Source: Gemmatimonadota bacterium
GTDB taxonomy: Bacteria > Latescibacterota > UBA2968 > GCA-2709665
Direction of reading: 5' to 3'
Length of the DNA stretch: 61,036 nucleotides
NCBI GenBank assembly: GCA_028874335.1
Contig: JAPPJY010000064.1
Coordinates: 1 to 61,036, forward strand
Part shown: piece after piece, positions 42,583 to 52,286 of the stretch
Position numbering within the stretch: the stretch's first letter is position 1
How the letters are laid out: each line of letters begins with the position of its first letter
The notes under the pieces: generated by a model
Seen by the model: only the letters and a program-made list of their open reading frames with translations
Database searches by the model: none
What the model was told of the DNA's origin: nothing
Translations under genes and position numbers: made by a program

Positions 42583-44627
42583 TCGATCGATCCCTGATGG
42601 CGCCCGCGGAATTCGAATTCGTGGTTCTGGGCGATACCCACAACATGCTCGATCCCGGCGACCGGACGCTGGAATTCGAGTCTCGCCGAAAGCAGACAGC
42701 CAGGGCGGGTACGGCCCTGGAGCTTGCGGCATCTCTGCGCCCGGACTTCATTGTACATATGGGCGACCTGGTTCAGGAATACCCTGAAACCATGCGCCAT
42801 GCGGAGGCACTGGAAGAGGCCCGGGCGCAGCTGGCGGGACTGGGCGTGAAAGTCTTTCACGTTGCAGGCAACCACGACGTGGGCGACAAACCCGATCCCA
42901 CCATGCCCACCCTGCCGGTCACGACGGAGTCCCTTGAGCGGTATCAGTCCGATTTCGGACCCTCCTGGTTCAGCTTCGACCACGGAGATTGCCAATTCAC
43001 TGTGATCAACTCCCAGATTCTCAACACCGACCTGCCGGAATCCGGATCTCAGCGGGACTGGCTCGAGCGGGACCTGGAACGCCATGGGCGGAAACGCGTC
43101 TTCCTGTTTCTCCATCTTCCGCCGTTCCTGGAGCACCCTGACGAATCCCACGCCGGCAACTACGACAATATCGGCCAGCCCGACCGCCGCTGGATACTCG
43201 ACCTGGTCCGCAGGCACAGGGTCGAAGCCGTCTGCGCCGCGCACGTGCATTTCGCGTTACTGAACCGGGTCGGGTCGACTCGAATATACAACGTTCCGTC
43301 CACCTCCTTCGTGCGCCCCGGCTTCAGCCATCTATTTACGGGTCCCTCCCCGCCTGAGCAGGGCAGGGACGACGCGCCCAAACTCGGCTTCTATCTGTTC
43401 CGCGTCTTTCCGGACCGGACCGACGTACACTTCATCCGGACCGGGGGGGCGGTTACTCTGAAGGAAAGGGCTCACGGCGGACCGAAACGCCTGCTCACCC
43501 GGATCTCCGCGGGTTTGCCCGCTTCTCCCTTGGGGCTGACCCTGCTTCATCCTCTCGCGACGCGCGCCGAGATTCCGATCGCCTTCCCAAGTGTCGTCCG
43601 GCAGCGCGTCCGAAACGACTATCCGCTGCTTGCCGGCCTGGAACTGGGCGCAACCGCGGTTCGACTCCCTGTCGCCGATCTTGACGACGCCTTTCAGCTG
43701 GAGCGTCTCCGGATCCTTCGCGGAGAAGGACTGCGGCTCACGGCGATGGCGCCCGCGTCATTCATGGCGGACCTATCGGAGTATGTCCGCCGGTACTCGG
43801 AAGTCGTGGATACCTGGGAAATCCAGTTACCGGGATCCCTGCTGCCTTCCCTGAACCTCGGACGTGAGCTCGCCAGAGCGGGGAGGAGGACCGCAGCGCG
43901 TTTCGCACTCGCGCCCATCCTTCCTGGAGAAAGCCGTCCCGGCAAGCAGCACCCCCGCACCCGAATCGGATACGTTCCCGGCGAGCTGCACGAACTGAAC
44001 CGTTGCCTGGCGGAACAGGACGTTAGCGTCGACCGTGTCCTGTGCCGCATTGACGAGAGCGAACCGTGGCATGCGGTTCAGGGACTCCTGGACACGGTCC
44101 CGCTCAGCCACGTCGGCGCCGTGGATCTCGCCGTGGCTTTCACGTCTCGCGACGACGCGCGGAATGCGAATTGCGCGGCCGAAGCCCTGTTCGCCGCCGT
44201 TGTTTTACCTGGCGCCGGCATCTACTTCGAGCCCCTTATCGACCTGGACAGGACGCTCGACGTCGCCCACGGACTCCTGGACACGTCCTGCAATCCTCGA
44301 CCGCCCTTTCGCGTGCTGCGGACGCTGAATTCGGTGCTCTTTCGCGAGCCGGATTCCCGTGAGGTTCCGGGCGGACTCGAACTGGGAGGGACCGCGATCC
44401 GTACCCTCGCCGGTCCGGCCGGGTTCCATGCACTGATCACTTCAAGCGAACGCGACCTGCCGGACCTCCGCGGCCTCACGTTTCCCGGGATTTCACCGGA
44501 GGCGCCGTCCCGTCTCTACCGTCTGGCCGACGGTTCCGTTCAGAAGGGTCCTTTCGACCGCCTCCTTGGGTATGCGAACGGTCTGTCGCCGCCGGTACTC
44601 CTGACATCCGGGCTTCCACGGGGTTGA
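42579..44627 (+). CDS. Metallophosphoesterase with novel C-terminal domain
   Basis: This 682-residue protein starts at GTG 42579, overlapping the ABC-F stop. Residues 1-280 are a calcineurin-like phosphoesterase: VVLGDTHNMLDPG, VHMGDLVQEY, HVAGNHDVGDK, FLFLHLPPFLEH and CAAHVHFALLN carry its Asp, His and Asn ligands. The last 390 residues match no family I can name; alternating segments such as LAGLELGATAVRLPVADLDD and HVGAVDLAVAFTSRDDA hint at an alpha/beta barrel. Substrate unknown. Confidence 0.88.
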   Translation: MIDRSLMAPAEFEFVVLGDTHNMLDPGDRTLEFESRRKQTARAGTALELAASLRPDFIVHMGDLVQEYPETMRHAEALEEARAQLAGLGVKVFHVAGNHDVGDKPDPTMPTLPVTTESLERYQSDFGPSWFSFDHGDCQFTVINSQILNTDLPESGSQRDWLERDLERHGRKRVFLFLHLPPFLEHPDESHAGNYDNIGQPDRRWILDLVRRHRVEAVCAAHVHFALLNRVGSTRIYNVPSTSFVRPGFSHLFTGPSPPEQGRDDAPKLGFYLFRVFPDRTDVHFIRTGGAVTLKERAHGGPKRLLTRISAGLPASPLGLTLLHPLATRAEIPIAFPSVVRQRVRNDYPLLAGLELGATAVRLPVADLDDAFQLERLRILRGEGLRLTAMAPASFMADLSEYVRRYSEVVDTWEIQLPGSLLPSLNLGRELARAGRRTAARFALAPILPGESRPGKQHPRTRIGYVPGELHELNRCLAEQDVSVDRVLCRIDESEPWHAVQGLLDTVPLSHVGAVDLAVAFTSRDDARNANCAAEALFAAVVLPGAGIYFEPLIDLDRTLDVAHGLLDTSCNPRPPFRVLRTLNSVLFREPDSREVPGGLELGGTAIRTLAGPAGFHALITSSERDLPDLRGLTFPGISPEAPSRLYRLADGSVQKGPFDRLLGYANGLSPPVLLTSGLPRG

Positions 44628-44736
44628 CAATTTCCCTCATTCTATAGATCTTTCTGGCGCAACGGGTCTGTACATTCCGGAATTGCCGGAATCCCCGTTT
44701 TTCCCGTTGGATTTCAAACCAGCGAGGACTCGCCCG

Positions 44737-45534
44737 ATGGCGAAAACCCTGCGCGTGTGCCTGGCCGCTCTGAAGCAACGACCCTCCGTGTCTGAAGGCG
44801 TTGAAAAGCTGGTTTCCGTTCTCCGTGAGTGCCGGGAGCGGAAGGTGGATATCGTCTGCACGCCGGAGACGTACCTCCCGGGACTCAGAGGCGCGACTTT
44901 CGACCTGCCGGATCCGGACCAGCCGGCAATGGAACGGGCCTTGAAAGACCTCCGTGCGGCCTGCCGGGAAACCGGCGTTGCCATCATCGCGGGGATGGAG
45001 TGGCAATCCGAACTCGGCCTCGAAAACAGGGCATTCGTCATCTCCCCGGCGGGCCGGGTGCTCGGTTACCAGACCAAGAACCAGATCACCCCGGGCGGGG
45101 AGTCGGAGAATTACGTGCCGGACGGCCGTCGAAGGGTGTTCACCGTCAAGGGCGTCACGTTCGGTATCACGATCTGCCACGAAGGCTGGCGTTACCCGGA
45201 AACCGTGCGGTGGCCCGCCGTACGGGGCGCGCAGGTTGTCTTCCAACCCCAGGTCACGGGCAGCGACGATGCGGGACAGGAACCCAGGGAATGGGGCGAG
45301 TCCTTCTACGAAAAGGCCATGCAGTGTCGCGCGGGGGAGAACAACATCTATTTCGCCAGCGTCAACCAGGCCATGAAAGGTCAGAATTCAGCCACCAGCC
45401 TGATCGACCCGCAGGGCGATCTCATCGAATACGTCCCGTGTGGAAAGGAAGACCTGCTCATCGCGGATCTGGACATCGAGAATGCCACCCGGTTCTACAC
45501 CAGCCGGTACCGGTCCGAACTCTATCCTTCCTAA
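44737..45534 (+). CDS. Carbon-nitrogen hydrolase (nitrilase superfamily)
   Basis: The 265-residue protein has the Glu-Lys-Cys triad of amidases and nitrilases: IVCTPETYLPGLRG (Glu), GYQTKNQITPGGE (Lys) and FGITICHEGWRYPE (Cys). GAGG lies upstream of the ATG at 44737. The substrate, probably a small amide or omega-amido acid, cannot be told. It is followed after 20 bases by a secreted propeller protein. Confidence 0.92.
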   Translation: MAKTLRVCLAALKQRPSVSEGVEKLVSVLRECRERKVDIVCTPETYLPGLRGATFDLPDPDQPAMERALKDLRAACRETGVAIIAGMEWQSELGLENRAFVISPAGRVLGYQTKNQITPGGESENYVPDGRRRVFTVKGVTFGITICHEGWRYPETVRWPAVRGAQVVFQPQVTGSDDAGQEPREWGESFYEKAMQCRAGENNIYFASVNQAMKGQNSATSLIDPQGDLIEYVPCGKEDLLIADLDIENATRFYTSRYRSELYPS

Positions 45535-45554
45535 CCCATCCCGGAGGAATTGCA

Positions 45555-46877
45555 ATGGTCAGGTTCGCGCTCGCGTTATTCCTGGTCTGTTTCGCGTTGA
45601 ACGGCGGCGCCGCGGCACAGGAGACCTCGGGTGCCGACTTCGACGAAGACGGCGAGGTCAGCTTCTCGGATTTCCTCATCTTCGCCCGTGGTTTCGGCAG
45701 GACGGCCCAGGACGCGGACTTCAACGCCCGGCTGGACCTGAACGGCGACGGGGCGGTCGACTTCCAGGACTTCCTCATCTTCGCCCGCCATTTCGGCGGC
45801 TCGACGCCCCCCGAAGACGCGGACAGGGAGCCGTTCGACCCGCCGCGAATCTATGTCTCGGACACCCTGGGTAACAGGGTCTTCGTTCTGGATGGGGACA
45901 CCAATTTCTTCAATCCTGGTTTGTCGGCCGTCATTACTCAGCCTCGTAGCGTGACCTATTCTTCGATCAACAGGCGCATCTACGTCGTGGCCGCGGATAC
46001 CTTCCATGCATTGACCGAATCCAGCGAAACTGATTATCGGTTGCCACTCGTAGATCCGTCCGCGACACCGGGCTTTCCGCCGGCGGGGCGAGGGGGTTTC
46101 AAGATGGTGCTTTCGCCGGACCATCGCCTTGCCTACATCACGGAAGACGCCGCCAATCAGGTTGAGGTCATTCACCTCAAAGACGCCGAATCCGTGGCCA
46201 TCATTCCGCTACCGTACAAGCCCAGCGGCATCGCCATATCGCCAGGCGGCAACGCAGTGTACGTCGGACATCCGTTAAGACCGTGGGTCTCCGTTATCGA
46301 CGGTCTCCGCCAGGCATTCACAGACAGCATCCGGCTCGATGGATGGGGCAATGGGCGGTTGGTTGCTTCTCCAGAGGGAGACAGAATCTATACCACTGTA
46401 AACGTGGGCGGAACAGATCCTTCGGTTGAGATAGTCTCGATTGACACGGAGACCAAGGAAGTCCATGACATGCTGGTGGTAGCAGCGGATTCGATCACCA
46501 ACGTTATCGACCTGCAGATGTCCAGAGACGGGCTGAAACTGTACGCAACCGTATGGCCGGGCGCGGCGCCGATTGAACCGCTCAAAGAAGGAGCCGTCAG
46601 CTATTTCATGACCGTTGATCGGTTGACCCTCGAGACAACGAGCGTCATTCAGACTAACTGGTATCAGAATAATTTCGGAGTGTCCAGGGACGGCAAGACC
46701 GCATACGTCGCCGTGTTGGATCCTGCCGCAGGCACCTATGAACTCGCTGTCCTTGACCTTGAAAACGAAGAGGTCGCTGGTCTCGTCCTGGGCTTTTTTA
46801 CACCCTTCGACGTCAAGGCCTACGGAGGCAAGGCGGCATTGGGTCATATTGAGTTCCCTGAGATCACGGTATTCTGA
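45555..46877 (+). CDS. Secreted protein with dockerin-like EF-hands and beta-propeller
   Basis: The 440-residue precursor has a signal peptide (FALALFLVCFALNGGAAAQ). Two calcium-loop repeats follow: DFDEDGEVSFSDFLIFARGF and DLNGDGAVDFQDFLIFARHF, resembling a type I dockerin pair. The rest has propeller blades of YVTN/NHL type (PRIYVSDTLGNRVFVLDGD, RRIYVVAADTFHAL, PSGIAISPGGNAVYVGHP, NNFGVSRDGKTAYVAVLD). CCGGAGGAATT precedes the ATG. Cell-surface or secreted. Confidence 0.85.
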   Translation: MVRFALALFLVCFALNGGAAAQETSGADFDEDGEVSFSDFLIFARGFGRTAQDADFNARLDLNGDGAVDFQDFLIFARHFGGSTPPEDADREPFDPPRIYVSDTLGNRVFVLDGDTNFFNPGLSAVITQPRSVTYSSINRRIYVVAADTFHALTESSETDYRLPLVDPSATPGFPPAGRGGFKMVLSPDHRLAYITEDAANQVEVIHLKDAESVAIIPLPYKPSGIAISPGGNAVYVGHPLRPWVSVIDGLRQAFTDSIRLDGWGNGRLVASPEGDRIYTTVNVGGTDPSVEIVSIDTETKEVHDMLVVAADSITNVIDLQMSRDGLKLYATVWPGAAPIEPLKEGAVSYFMTVDRLTLETTSVIQTNWYQNNFGVSRDGKTAYVAVLDPAAGTYELAVLDLENEEVAGLVLGFFTPFDVKAYGGKAALGHIEFPEITVF

Positions 46878-47033
46878 TCGCTTGTCGCAGGGGCCCGGAA
46901 CTTTGGCGCGAGAGAATTGGCCGCATCTTCTGGCGAATAGTCCGCAACGCTTCGCACATGGTTTTCCTTGCCTTCGCTCTTGCGCGGCGATCCGCGCTAT
47001 GTGTCCTAATTGTGACTCTTGAAATGAAAGCCC

Positions 47034-47062
47034 TTGCAGACCGGGCCGAATTCCCGTAAATT
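47034..47062 (+). promoter_or_regulatory. Promoter of the dehydrogenase operon
   Basis: TTGCAG (47034-47039), a 17-base spacer and TAAATT (47057-47062). The start at 47119 follows with a leader of about 50 bases. Confidence 0.6.
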
Positions 47063-47118
47063 TCTATATAGAGCGAATTGGTATTCGATGCGTCACCCAT
47101 TGACGAGGAGCGAGGACA

Positions 47119-48174
47119 ATGCTTTCATCGCTTCTACTTGAACCCGGACGTCTGGAACTGCGGGACGTGGATATCCCCAGCGCCGGGCCCGGCGAAGTGG
47201 TGGTCAGGGTGCGGTCGGCACTGACGTGCGGCACCGAATTGAAGACGTACCGCCGCGGCCATCCCAAAATACCCACGCCGACGCCGCTGGGTCATGAGTT
47301 CTCCGGCGATATCTATGAGGTCGGTGAGGGCGTGACCCGATTCAAGCCGGGCGACCAGGTGATGACAGCGCCCACCGCGCCGTGCGGCGATTGCGTGGAC
47401 TGCCGGAAGTCACGGGAAAACCTCTGCCCGTACGCGATCGATGAAATGGTTTTCGGCGCCTTCGCGGAGTACGTTCGGGTGCCCGCGCACGTCGTCCAGA
47501 ACAACATGTACAAGAAGCCTGCCGATCTCTCCTACGAAGAGGCCGCCATGCTGGAGCCGCTCGCCTGTGTGGTCTACGGTATGGACCAGGTACTCATGGG
47601 GCCGGACGCTACGGTACTCATCATCGGCGCGGGCGCCATCGGATTGATGCATACGGCCGTCGTAAACGCCTTCGGCGCCAGCCGCGTGATTGTCGCGGGC
47701 AGGCGCGAATACCGGCTCAAACTCGCCACGACGCTCGGCGCGGACGAGATTATAGACGTGGAAAGGGAAAACGCGATCGACCGCGTGAAGGAGCTGACAG
47801 GCGGCATCGGCGCGGACCTGGTGATCGAATGCACCGGCCAGCTCGCCGTCTGGGAGAGCACCCCGGACCTGGTTGCCAAGGGCGGCACGATCGTCCTGTT
47901 CGGCGGCCTTCCGAAGGGCACCGTGGCCACATTCGACACCGCCCGGTTACACTACGACCAGATTACGCTCAAAGGCGTGTTTCACTACAGCCGCAGCGCC
48001 GTAAAAAAGGCCTACCAGATGCTGGTCGACAGAAAGATCCACCTCAACGGCCTGATTTCCGGCACCTATTCCCTGTCCGATCTGAAACACGTCTTCGAGC
48101 TTCTCCTGAAAAAGGGCAACGACGTCAAATTCGCGGTCGTTCCCTCCGAACCCAGCCCGGAAAAAGCCGGATGA
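47119..48174 (+). CDS. Zinc-dependent medium-chain alcohol dehydrogenase
   Basis: The 351-residue protein has TCGTELKTYRRGHP with the first zinc Cys, PLGHEFSGDIYEVGEGV, a structural zinc site PCGDCVDCRKSRENLC, VLIIGAGAIGLMHTAVV for NAD(P) binding and VIECTGQ. This is the polyol/threonine dehydrogenase branch. It ends with the overlap ATGA into a second dehydrogenase, so the two are coupled and may oxidise successive intermediates. Confidence 0.93.
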   Translation: MLSSLLLEPGRLELRDVDIPSAGPGEVVVRVRSALTCGTELKTYRRGHPKIPTPTPLGHEFSGDIYEVGEGVTRFKPGDQVMTAPTAPCGDCVDCRKSRENLCPYAIDEMVFGAFAEYVRVPAHVVQNNMYKKPADLSYEEAAMLEPLACVVYGMDQVLMGPDATVLIIGAGAIGLMHTAVVNAFGASRVIVAGRREYRLKLATTLGADEIIDVERENAIDRVKELTGGIGADLVIECTGQLAVWESTPDLVAKGGTIVLFGGLPKGTVATFDTARLHYDQITLKGVFHYSRSAVKKAYQMLVDRKIHLNGLISGTYSLSDLKHVFELLLKKGNDVKFAVVPSEPSPEKAG

Positions 48175-49214
48175 TGCGCGTGGCCCGTCTGTACGACTAC
48201 GGCGACATCCGCATCGAAAACGAACCGATCCCCGAAATCGGGCCCGAAGACGCCCTCGTCAAAATGGCGGTTTGCGGCATCTGCACGAGCGATACCCTGC
48301 CGTGGTACGTGCGTCGCAAGGCGCCGATCGTCCTGGGTCACGAACCCGCCGGAACCATCGTTGACGTCGGTTCAGACATCTCCGGATTCTCACCGGGCGA
48401 TCGCGTTTTCGTTCATCATCATGCCCCCTGCATGCACTGCCGTCTGTGCCGCCGGGGGCATTTTTCAATGTGCCCCACCTGGAAAGCCTCCGCGCTCGAC
48501 CCCGGGGGCCTCGCCGAATTCGTACGCGTTCCCGGTCTCAACCTCAGCACGGACACCCTCAAGCTTCCGGCTACGCTTTCCCTCGAAGACGGCGCCTTCG
48601 TGGAACCGACCGCCTGCGCGGTCCAGGCGCTGAAACGCCGCGCCCGGATGAAGCCGGGAGACCGCGTCCTCATCATCGGCATGGGCATTATGGGTCAGAT
48701 TCTTGCGCTGGTCGCCAGGCACTACGGCGCGTCTCCCGTGATAGCGGCCGACAAGGTACCCTATCGGCTGTCCAAAGCCCGGGAACTCGGGGCCGACACG
48801 GGCGTTGACGTTACGCGGGAGACGCTGGCCGAATCCGTTGCCGCCGTCACCGGGGGTGACCTGGCCGACGTTGTTGTGGTCGGACCGGGCACGCTCGCGG
48901 CGATGGAGGCGGGATTCTCGGCAGTGGGCGTGGGCGGGACCGTACTTCTGTTTACGCCCGCCGAACCGGGCGGGAGCCTGGCAGTCGATACGTACGATCT
49001 GTATTCCAGGGACATCACGCTGACAACCAGCTATTCATGCGGCCCGCCGGACACGCTGGAGGCGCTCGACATCGTTGGCCTCGGCGTGGTGAACGCGAAG
49101 AAACTCGTCACTCACCGCTTTCCCCTGGAAGAGACTGCCGCCGGCTTTCAGACCGTGGCCGATGCCGGGGAATCCATCAAGACCCTCATCGTCATCGACG
49201 AGACGCAGGCGTAG
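48171..49214 (+). CDS. Zinc-dependent medium-chain dehydrogenase
   Basis: This 347-residue protein is a second MDR enzyme: VCGICTSDTLPWYVRRKAP, VLGHEPAGTIVDVGSDI, the structural zinc site CMHCRLCRRGHFSMC, VLIIGMGIMGQILALVARH (Rossmann) and VGPGTLAAMEAGF. Start codons ATGATG at 48171 overlap the upstream gene. Substrate unknown. Confidence 0.92.
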   Translation: MMRVARLYDYGDIRIENEPIPEIGPEDALVKMAVCGICTSDTLPWYVRRKAPIVLGHEPAGTIVDVGSDISGFSPGDRVFVHHHAPCMHCRLCRRGHFSMCPTWKASALDPGGLAEFVRVPGLNLSTDTLKLPATLSLEDGAFVEPTACAVQALKRRARMKPGDRVLIIGMGIMGQILALVARHYGASPVIAADKVPYRLSKARELGADTGVDVTRETLAESVAAVTGGDLADVVVVGPGTLAAMEAGFSAVGVGGTVLLFTPAEPGGSLAVDTYDLYSRDITLTTSYSCGPPDTLEALDIVGLGVVNAKKLVTHRFPLEETAAGFQTVADAGESIKTLIVIDETQA

Positions 49215-49376
49215 TTACCGACATCCGAAGACTGTTCCCCGGATTGTGGACACGGCCGTCGGGGACTCGACTCGGGCTTGATTTTTTCGCCTGATATCCT
49301 TTTTTTATCCGTAGTCTTCAACCGCACGGGCTAACCCTGCATTTCACGGCTCTATGTTTTCAGAAAGGACACCGGC

Positions 49377-49568
49377 ATGCCCTTCGTCAACGTCAAAATG
49401 CTCGACGGCCGCACGAGCGACCAGAAGCGCGAATTGGTCAAGGCCATCACAGACGCGCTGGAAGACATCTGCGGAGCGAAACCGGGTGGCACCATGGTGG
49501 TCATCGAGGAAGTGACCCGCGACCACTGGGCCGTCAGCGGCGAACTGATTTCAGACAGGGAAGCATAG
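49377..49568 (+). CDS. 4-oxalocrotonate tautomerase family protein
   Basis: The 63-residue protein starts MPFVNVKMLDGRTSDQKREL; after removal of Met the N-terminal Pro is the catalytic base that isomerises enols and keto acids. ITDALEDICGAKPGG and VVIEEVTRDHWAVSGELIS fit the family. It lies about 160 bases after the dehydrogenases and may act in the same catabolic route. Confidence 0.93.
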   Translation: MPFVNVKMLDGRTSDQKRELVKAITDALEDICGAKPGGTMVVIEEVTRDHWAVSGELISDREA

Positions 49569-49663
49569 CGCGCGAAATTGCCGCCAGTATGCACGGTCGA
49601 GCCGGCGTGAAGGGTCAAACTGGCGTCCGGAATACCTGAAACCGGGTTTCCGGGCGTTTGATC

Positions 49664-49692
49664 TTGACAGAGATATACCGGCCGCATATATT
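49664..49692 (+). promoter_or_regulatory. Promoter of the TPR protein gene
   Basis: TTGACA (49664-49669), 17 bases, TATATT (49687-49692), near consensus. The leader contains a hairpin, AGCCTACGG/CCGTAGGCT (49756-49781). Confidence 0.72.
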
Positions 49693-49755
49693 GCACCGAT
49701 CCGCAGTCAGGAAAATGGTCCGGTTTCCGGCACGCGCCGTCCGGAATGCGGAATG

Positions 49756-49781
49756 AGCCTACGGCCCTCGGTCCGTAGGCT
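49756..49781 (+). promoter_or_regulatory. Leader hairpin upstream of the TPR gene
   Basis: A 9-bp perfect stem with an 8-base loop lies 40 bases before the start codon. There is no T-run, so it is not a terminator; it may stabilise the message. Confidence 0.4.
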
Positions 49782-49820
49782 GAATCGACGATTCGCTACA
49801 ATAGAGAAAGGGGAAAGGCT

Positions 49821-51059
49821 TTGAACCCTGTCATCCGATTCCTGCGCCAGGCGGGCATTCCCGTGCTCGCGCTTCTTGTGTTGGCTTCTCTCGGAACCGC
49901 GCCCCCGGAGGCGTGGGCGAAAAAGAAGAAGATCACGAAGGGAGACGCCAAAATCGCCAAGCGGTCCGCCCACCTCTACGTCAGCCAGCGCCTGTTCGAC
50001 AAGGCCCTCGCCCAGTTGCTGATCGTCATCGAGGGCGACCCTGGTGACGTGCAGGCACATTTCATGCTGGGCGAGATCTACTCCGAGAAAAACATGCAGG
50101 ATGAGATGAGAAAGGAGTTCGAGTGGGTCCTTGCAACCAAGAAAGGCAAGAAGAAATACGCCAAGAAGATACAGCCCTACCTGGACATGTGGTGGAGCAG
50201 GAACTACAATAATGCCGTCCGGGCGATCGGCGCCGAAGACTACGGCGCGGCCATCGAATCGCTTCAGAAAGCCATCGCGCTGTCGCCGGAGAAGCCCATG
50301 AGCTATCAGGCGCTGGGGGTGGCCTACCTGAACATGGGTCAGGCACAGGCCGGAATCGACGCCTACGAAAAGGCGGTCGAACTGGACAGCACGGAAGCAT
50401 CGTCGTTTGTCAATCTGGGCCGGGCGTATATGAATCTCAAGAATTACGAAGAAGCGAGGCAGTGCTTCACCAGAGCCCATCAGCTGGCGCCCGACAACGC
50501 CGGCTATCTGAACGACCTCGCGCGCTCCCAGCAGTTTGCGGGCGACACCGCGGCCGCCCTCGAATCCGCGGAGAAAGCCCTGGCCATCGAACCCGACAAC
50601 GTGGACGTTTCGCAGATGGCCGGACAGATGCACTTGTTGGGCGGCAACTACGAAAAGGCTGCCGAACTCCTGGAGACGGTGGCCGCTCAGAAGCCGGAAG
50701 ACGTGGATAACCTGTTCAATCTCGCGGAGTGTTACAGGAATCTCGGAAGGGTCGACGAGGCCGTCAATCTGTTCCTCAAGAGCGTCCAGGCCAATCCGCA
50801 GGACGCCGACGCATGGTATCGGCTGGGCCGAATCTACAAAAATCAAAGCAAGTTTAAGGAATCCATAGAAGCCCTTAATATGGTCGTCAGCCTCAGACCG
50901 ACCAGCGTACAGGGCTGGCAGGCGTTGGCGCAATCGTGGGCTATGCTGTCCAATCAACAATCCGAGCAGGGATTAGATGATGAGGCGGCAGCCAGCAATG
51001 AAAAAGCACTAGAGGCATACAATATGGGTGTAAGCCTGCAAGACCAGGCGGGTGAGTGA
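49821..51059 (+). CDS. Secreted TPR repeat protein
   Basis: The 412-residue protein begins at TTG 49821 behind AAGGGGAAAGG. A signal segment (GIPVLALLVLASLGTAPPEAWA) is followed by a Lys-rich stretch and about eight TPR motifs (AIESLQKAIALSPEKPMSYQ, GIDAYEKAVELDSTEASSF, AAALESAEKALAIEPDNVD, DEAVNLFLKSVQANPQDADA). Probably a periplasmic scaffold. Its end lies eight bases past a GTG that could open the next gene. Confidence 0.85.
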   Translation: MNPVIRFLRQAGIPVLALLVLASLGTAPPEAWAKKKKITKGDAKIAKRSAHLYVSQRLFDKALAQLLIVIEGDPGDVQAHFMLGEIYSEKNMQDEMRKEFEWVLATKKGKKKYAKKIQPYLDMWWSRNYNNAVRAIGAEDYGAAIESLQKAIALSPEKPMSYQALGVAYLNMGQAQAGIDAYEKAVELDSTEASSFVNLGRAYMNLKNYEEARQCFTRAHQLAPDNAGYLNDLARSQQFAGDTAAALESAEKALAIEPDNVDVSQMAGQMHLLGGNYEKAAELLETVAAQKPEDVDNLFNLAECYRNLGRVDEAVNLFLKSVQANPQDADAWYRLGRIYKNQSKFKESIEALNMVVSLRPTSVQGWQALAQSWAMLSNQQSEQGLDDEAAASNEKALEAYNMGVSLQDQAGE

Positions 51060-51087
51060 ATCAAACGGACCCCCGGGAGAAAAGCGG

Positions 51088-52098
51088 ATGTATCTGACGG
51101 AGGAAAAAGTAGCCGTTCTGGGTGCGGCGGGAGCCATTGGCTCAACTCTCGCCCAGACCCTGCTGGCCTCGGGAACCGCCGGCAGGGTATCCATGTACGA
51201 CCCGTTCGAACCAGGCCTGGAAGGCGCCGCGGAGGAAATCTATCACTGTGGATTCCCGGGCGCGAACGTCTCGTGGACCGTAGACGTCGCCGAAGCGCTC
51301 TCCGGCGCCAGCTATGTGATCAGTTCGGGCGGCGCCCCGAGAAAGGAAGGGATGACGCGCGAAGACCTCACGCGGGATAACGGCCTGATCGCGAAACAGC
51401 TCGGACTCGACATCAAACGGTATTGTCCCGATTGCAAATTCGTCATTATCATCTTCAACCCCGCCGACATCACAGGACTGACCACGCTGGTACACTCCGG
51501 GCTTCCGGCCGGCCGCGTGTCCACGCTGGCCGCGCTGGACAGCACCCGGCTGCAGACGGCGCTGGCCCAGCATTTCAGGATCCGGCAGGACCGCGTGACC
51601 GGCTGCAAGACCTACGGAGGCCATGGCGAGTCGATGGCCGTATTCAAGGGCGGCACAGCGGTGGACGGTATTCCGCTCACGGATATACTGGCGGGAAAGA
51701 CCGTAAACGGCATCGGCCTGACAGCGGAAGCGTGGAGCGGCATCCAGGCCCACGTGACCGGCGGCGGCGCCCGGATCATCCAGTTGCGCGGGCGTTCATC
51801 CTTCCAGTCACCCGCACAGCAGAGCGTCTTCATGTTGAGGGGGCTGTTCGGCGAACCCTACGACTGGCCCTGCGGCGCTTACGTCAGCAACGGGGAATTC
51901 AACAGGATCATGATGGCCATGCCCGCCACCCTGTCGTCAGACGGCGTAACCGGCAGCATGCCCGAGGGAACGGACGAGGACATGCAGGCGCTGAGGGATT
52001 CCTACGCGCACCTCGTCGGATTGCGGGACGAAATCATCGCGGAGGGAATCCTGCCTCCGCTGGCCGAGTGGGGGAGCAGCAATCCGAATCTGGGATAG
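51088..52098 (+). CDS. mdh: Malate dehydrogenase family protein
   Basis: The 336-residue protein has VAVLGAAGAIGSTLAQTLL (NAD), APRKEGMTREDLTRDN (substrate Arg), FNPADITG, LAALDSTRLQTALAQHF and GCKTYGGHGESMAVF with the catalytic His. This GGHGE variant resembles malate dehydrogenases of some Bacteroidetes. ATG at 51088 follows GGGAGA; GTG at 51052 would add 12 residues and overlap the TPR gene. Confidence 0.88.
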   Translation: MYLTEEKVAVLGAAGAIGSTLAQTLLASGTAGRVSMYDPFEPGLEGAAEEIYHCGFPGANVSWTVDVAEALSGASYVISSGGAPRKEGMTREDLTRDNGLIAKQLGLDIKRYCPDCKFVIIIFNPADITGLTTLVHSGLPAGRVSTLAALDSTRLQTALAQHFRIRQDRVTGCKTYGGHGESMAVFKGGTAVDGIPLTDILAGKTVNGIGLTAEAWSGIQAHVTGGGARIIQLRGRSSFQSPAQQSVFMLRGLFGEPYDWPCGAYVSNGEFNRIMMAMPATLSSDGVTGSMPEGTDEDMQALRDSYAHLVGLRDEIIAEGILPPLAEWGSSNPNLG

Positions 52099-52099
52099 C

Positions 52100-52257
52100 A
52101 GTCCGTTGAGAAAGTCGCTCTGCAGGCGAGGCCGAGCCATTGTGGCCGAAGACAAGGCGCGCAACCGAGTCCCATCCATCGATTCGGCGAGGGCGCGCAA
52201 CGCAGTATTTCGACCGCAAGGGCCGGCCGTAGCCCGGATGGGCTTTTTCAACGGGCT
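52100..52257. repeat. 158-bp element with inverted ends
   Basis: AGTCCGTTGAGAAAG at the left pairs with CTTTTTCAACGGGCT at the right (two mismatches). The inside is GC-rich with GGCGAGGCCGAGCC and GGGCGCGCAAC motifs. It is a single copy in this window but of the common repeat type with palindromic ends. Confidence 0.6.
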
Positions 52258-52286
52258 GATTGGATCGGAAACGATACCGCACGTCG

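Noticed and set aside
44624..44649. TTGACA followed by TATAGA before the nitrilase gene
   Set aside because: The spacing is only 13 bases, too short for a sigma-70 promoter.
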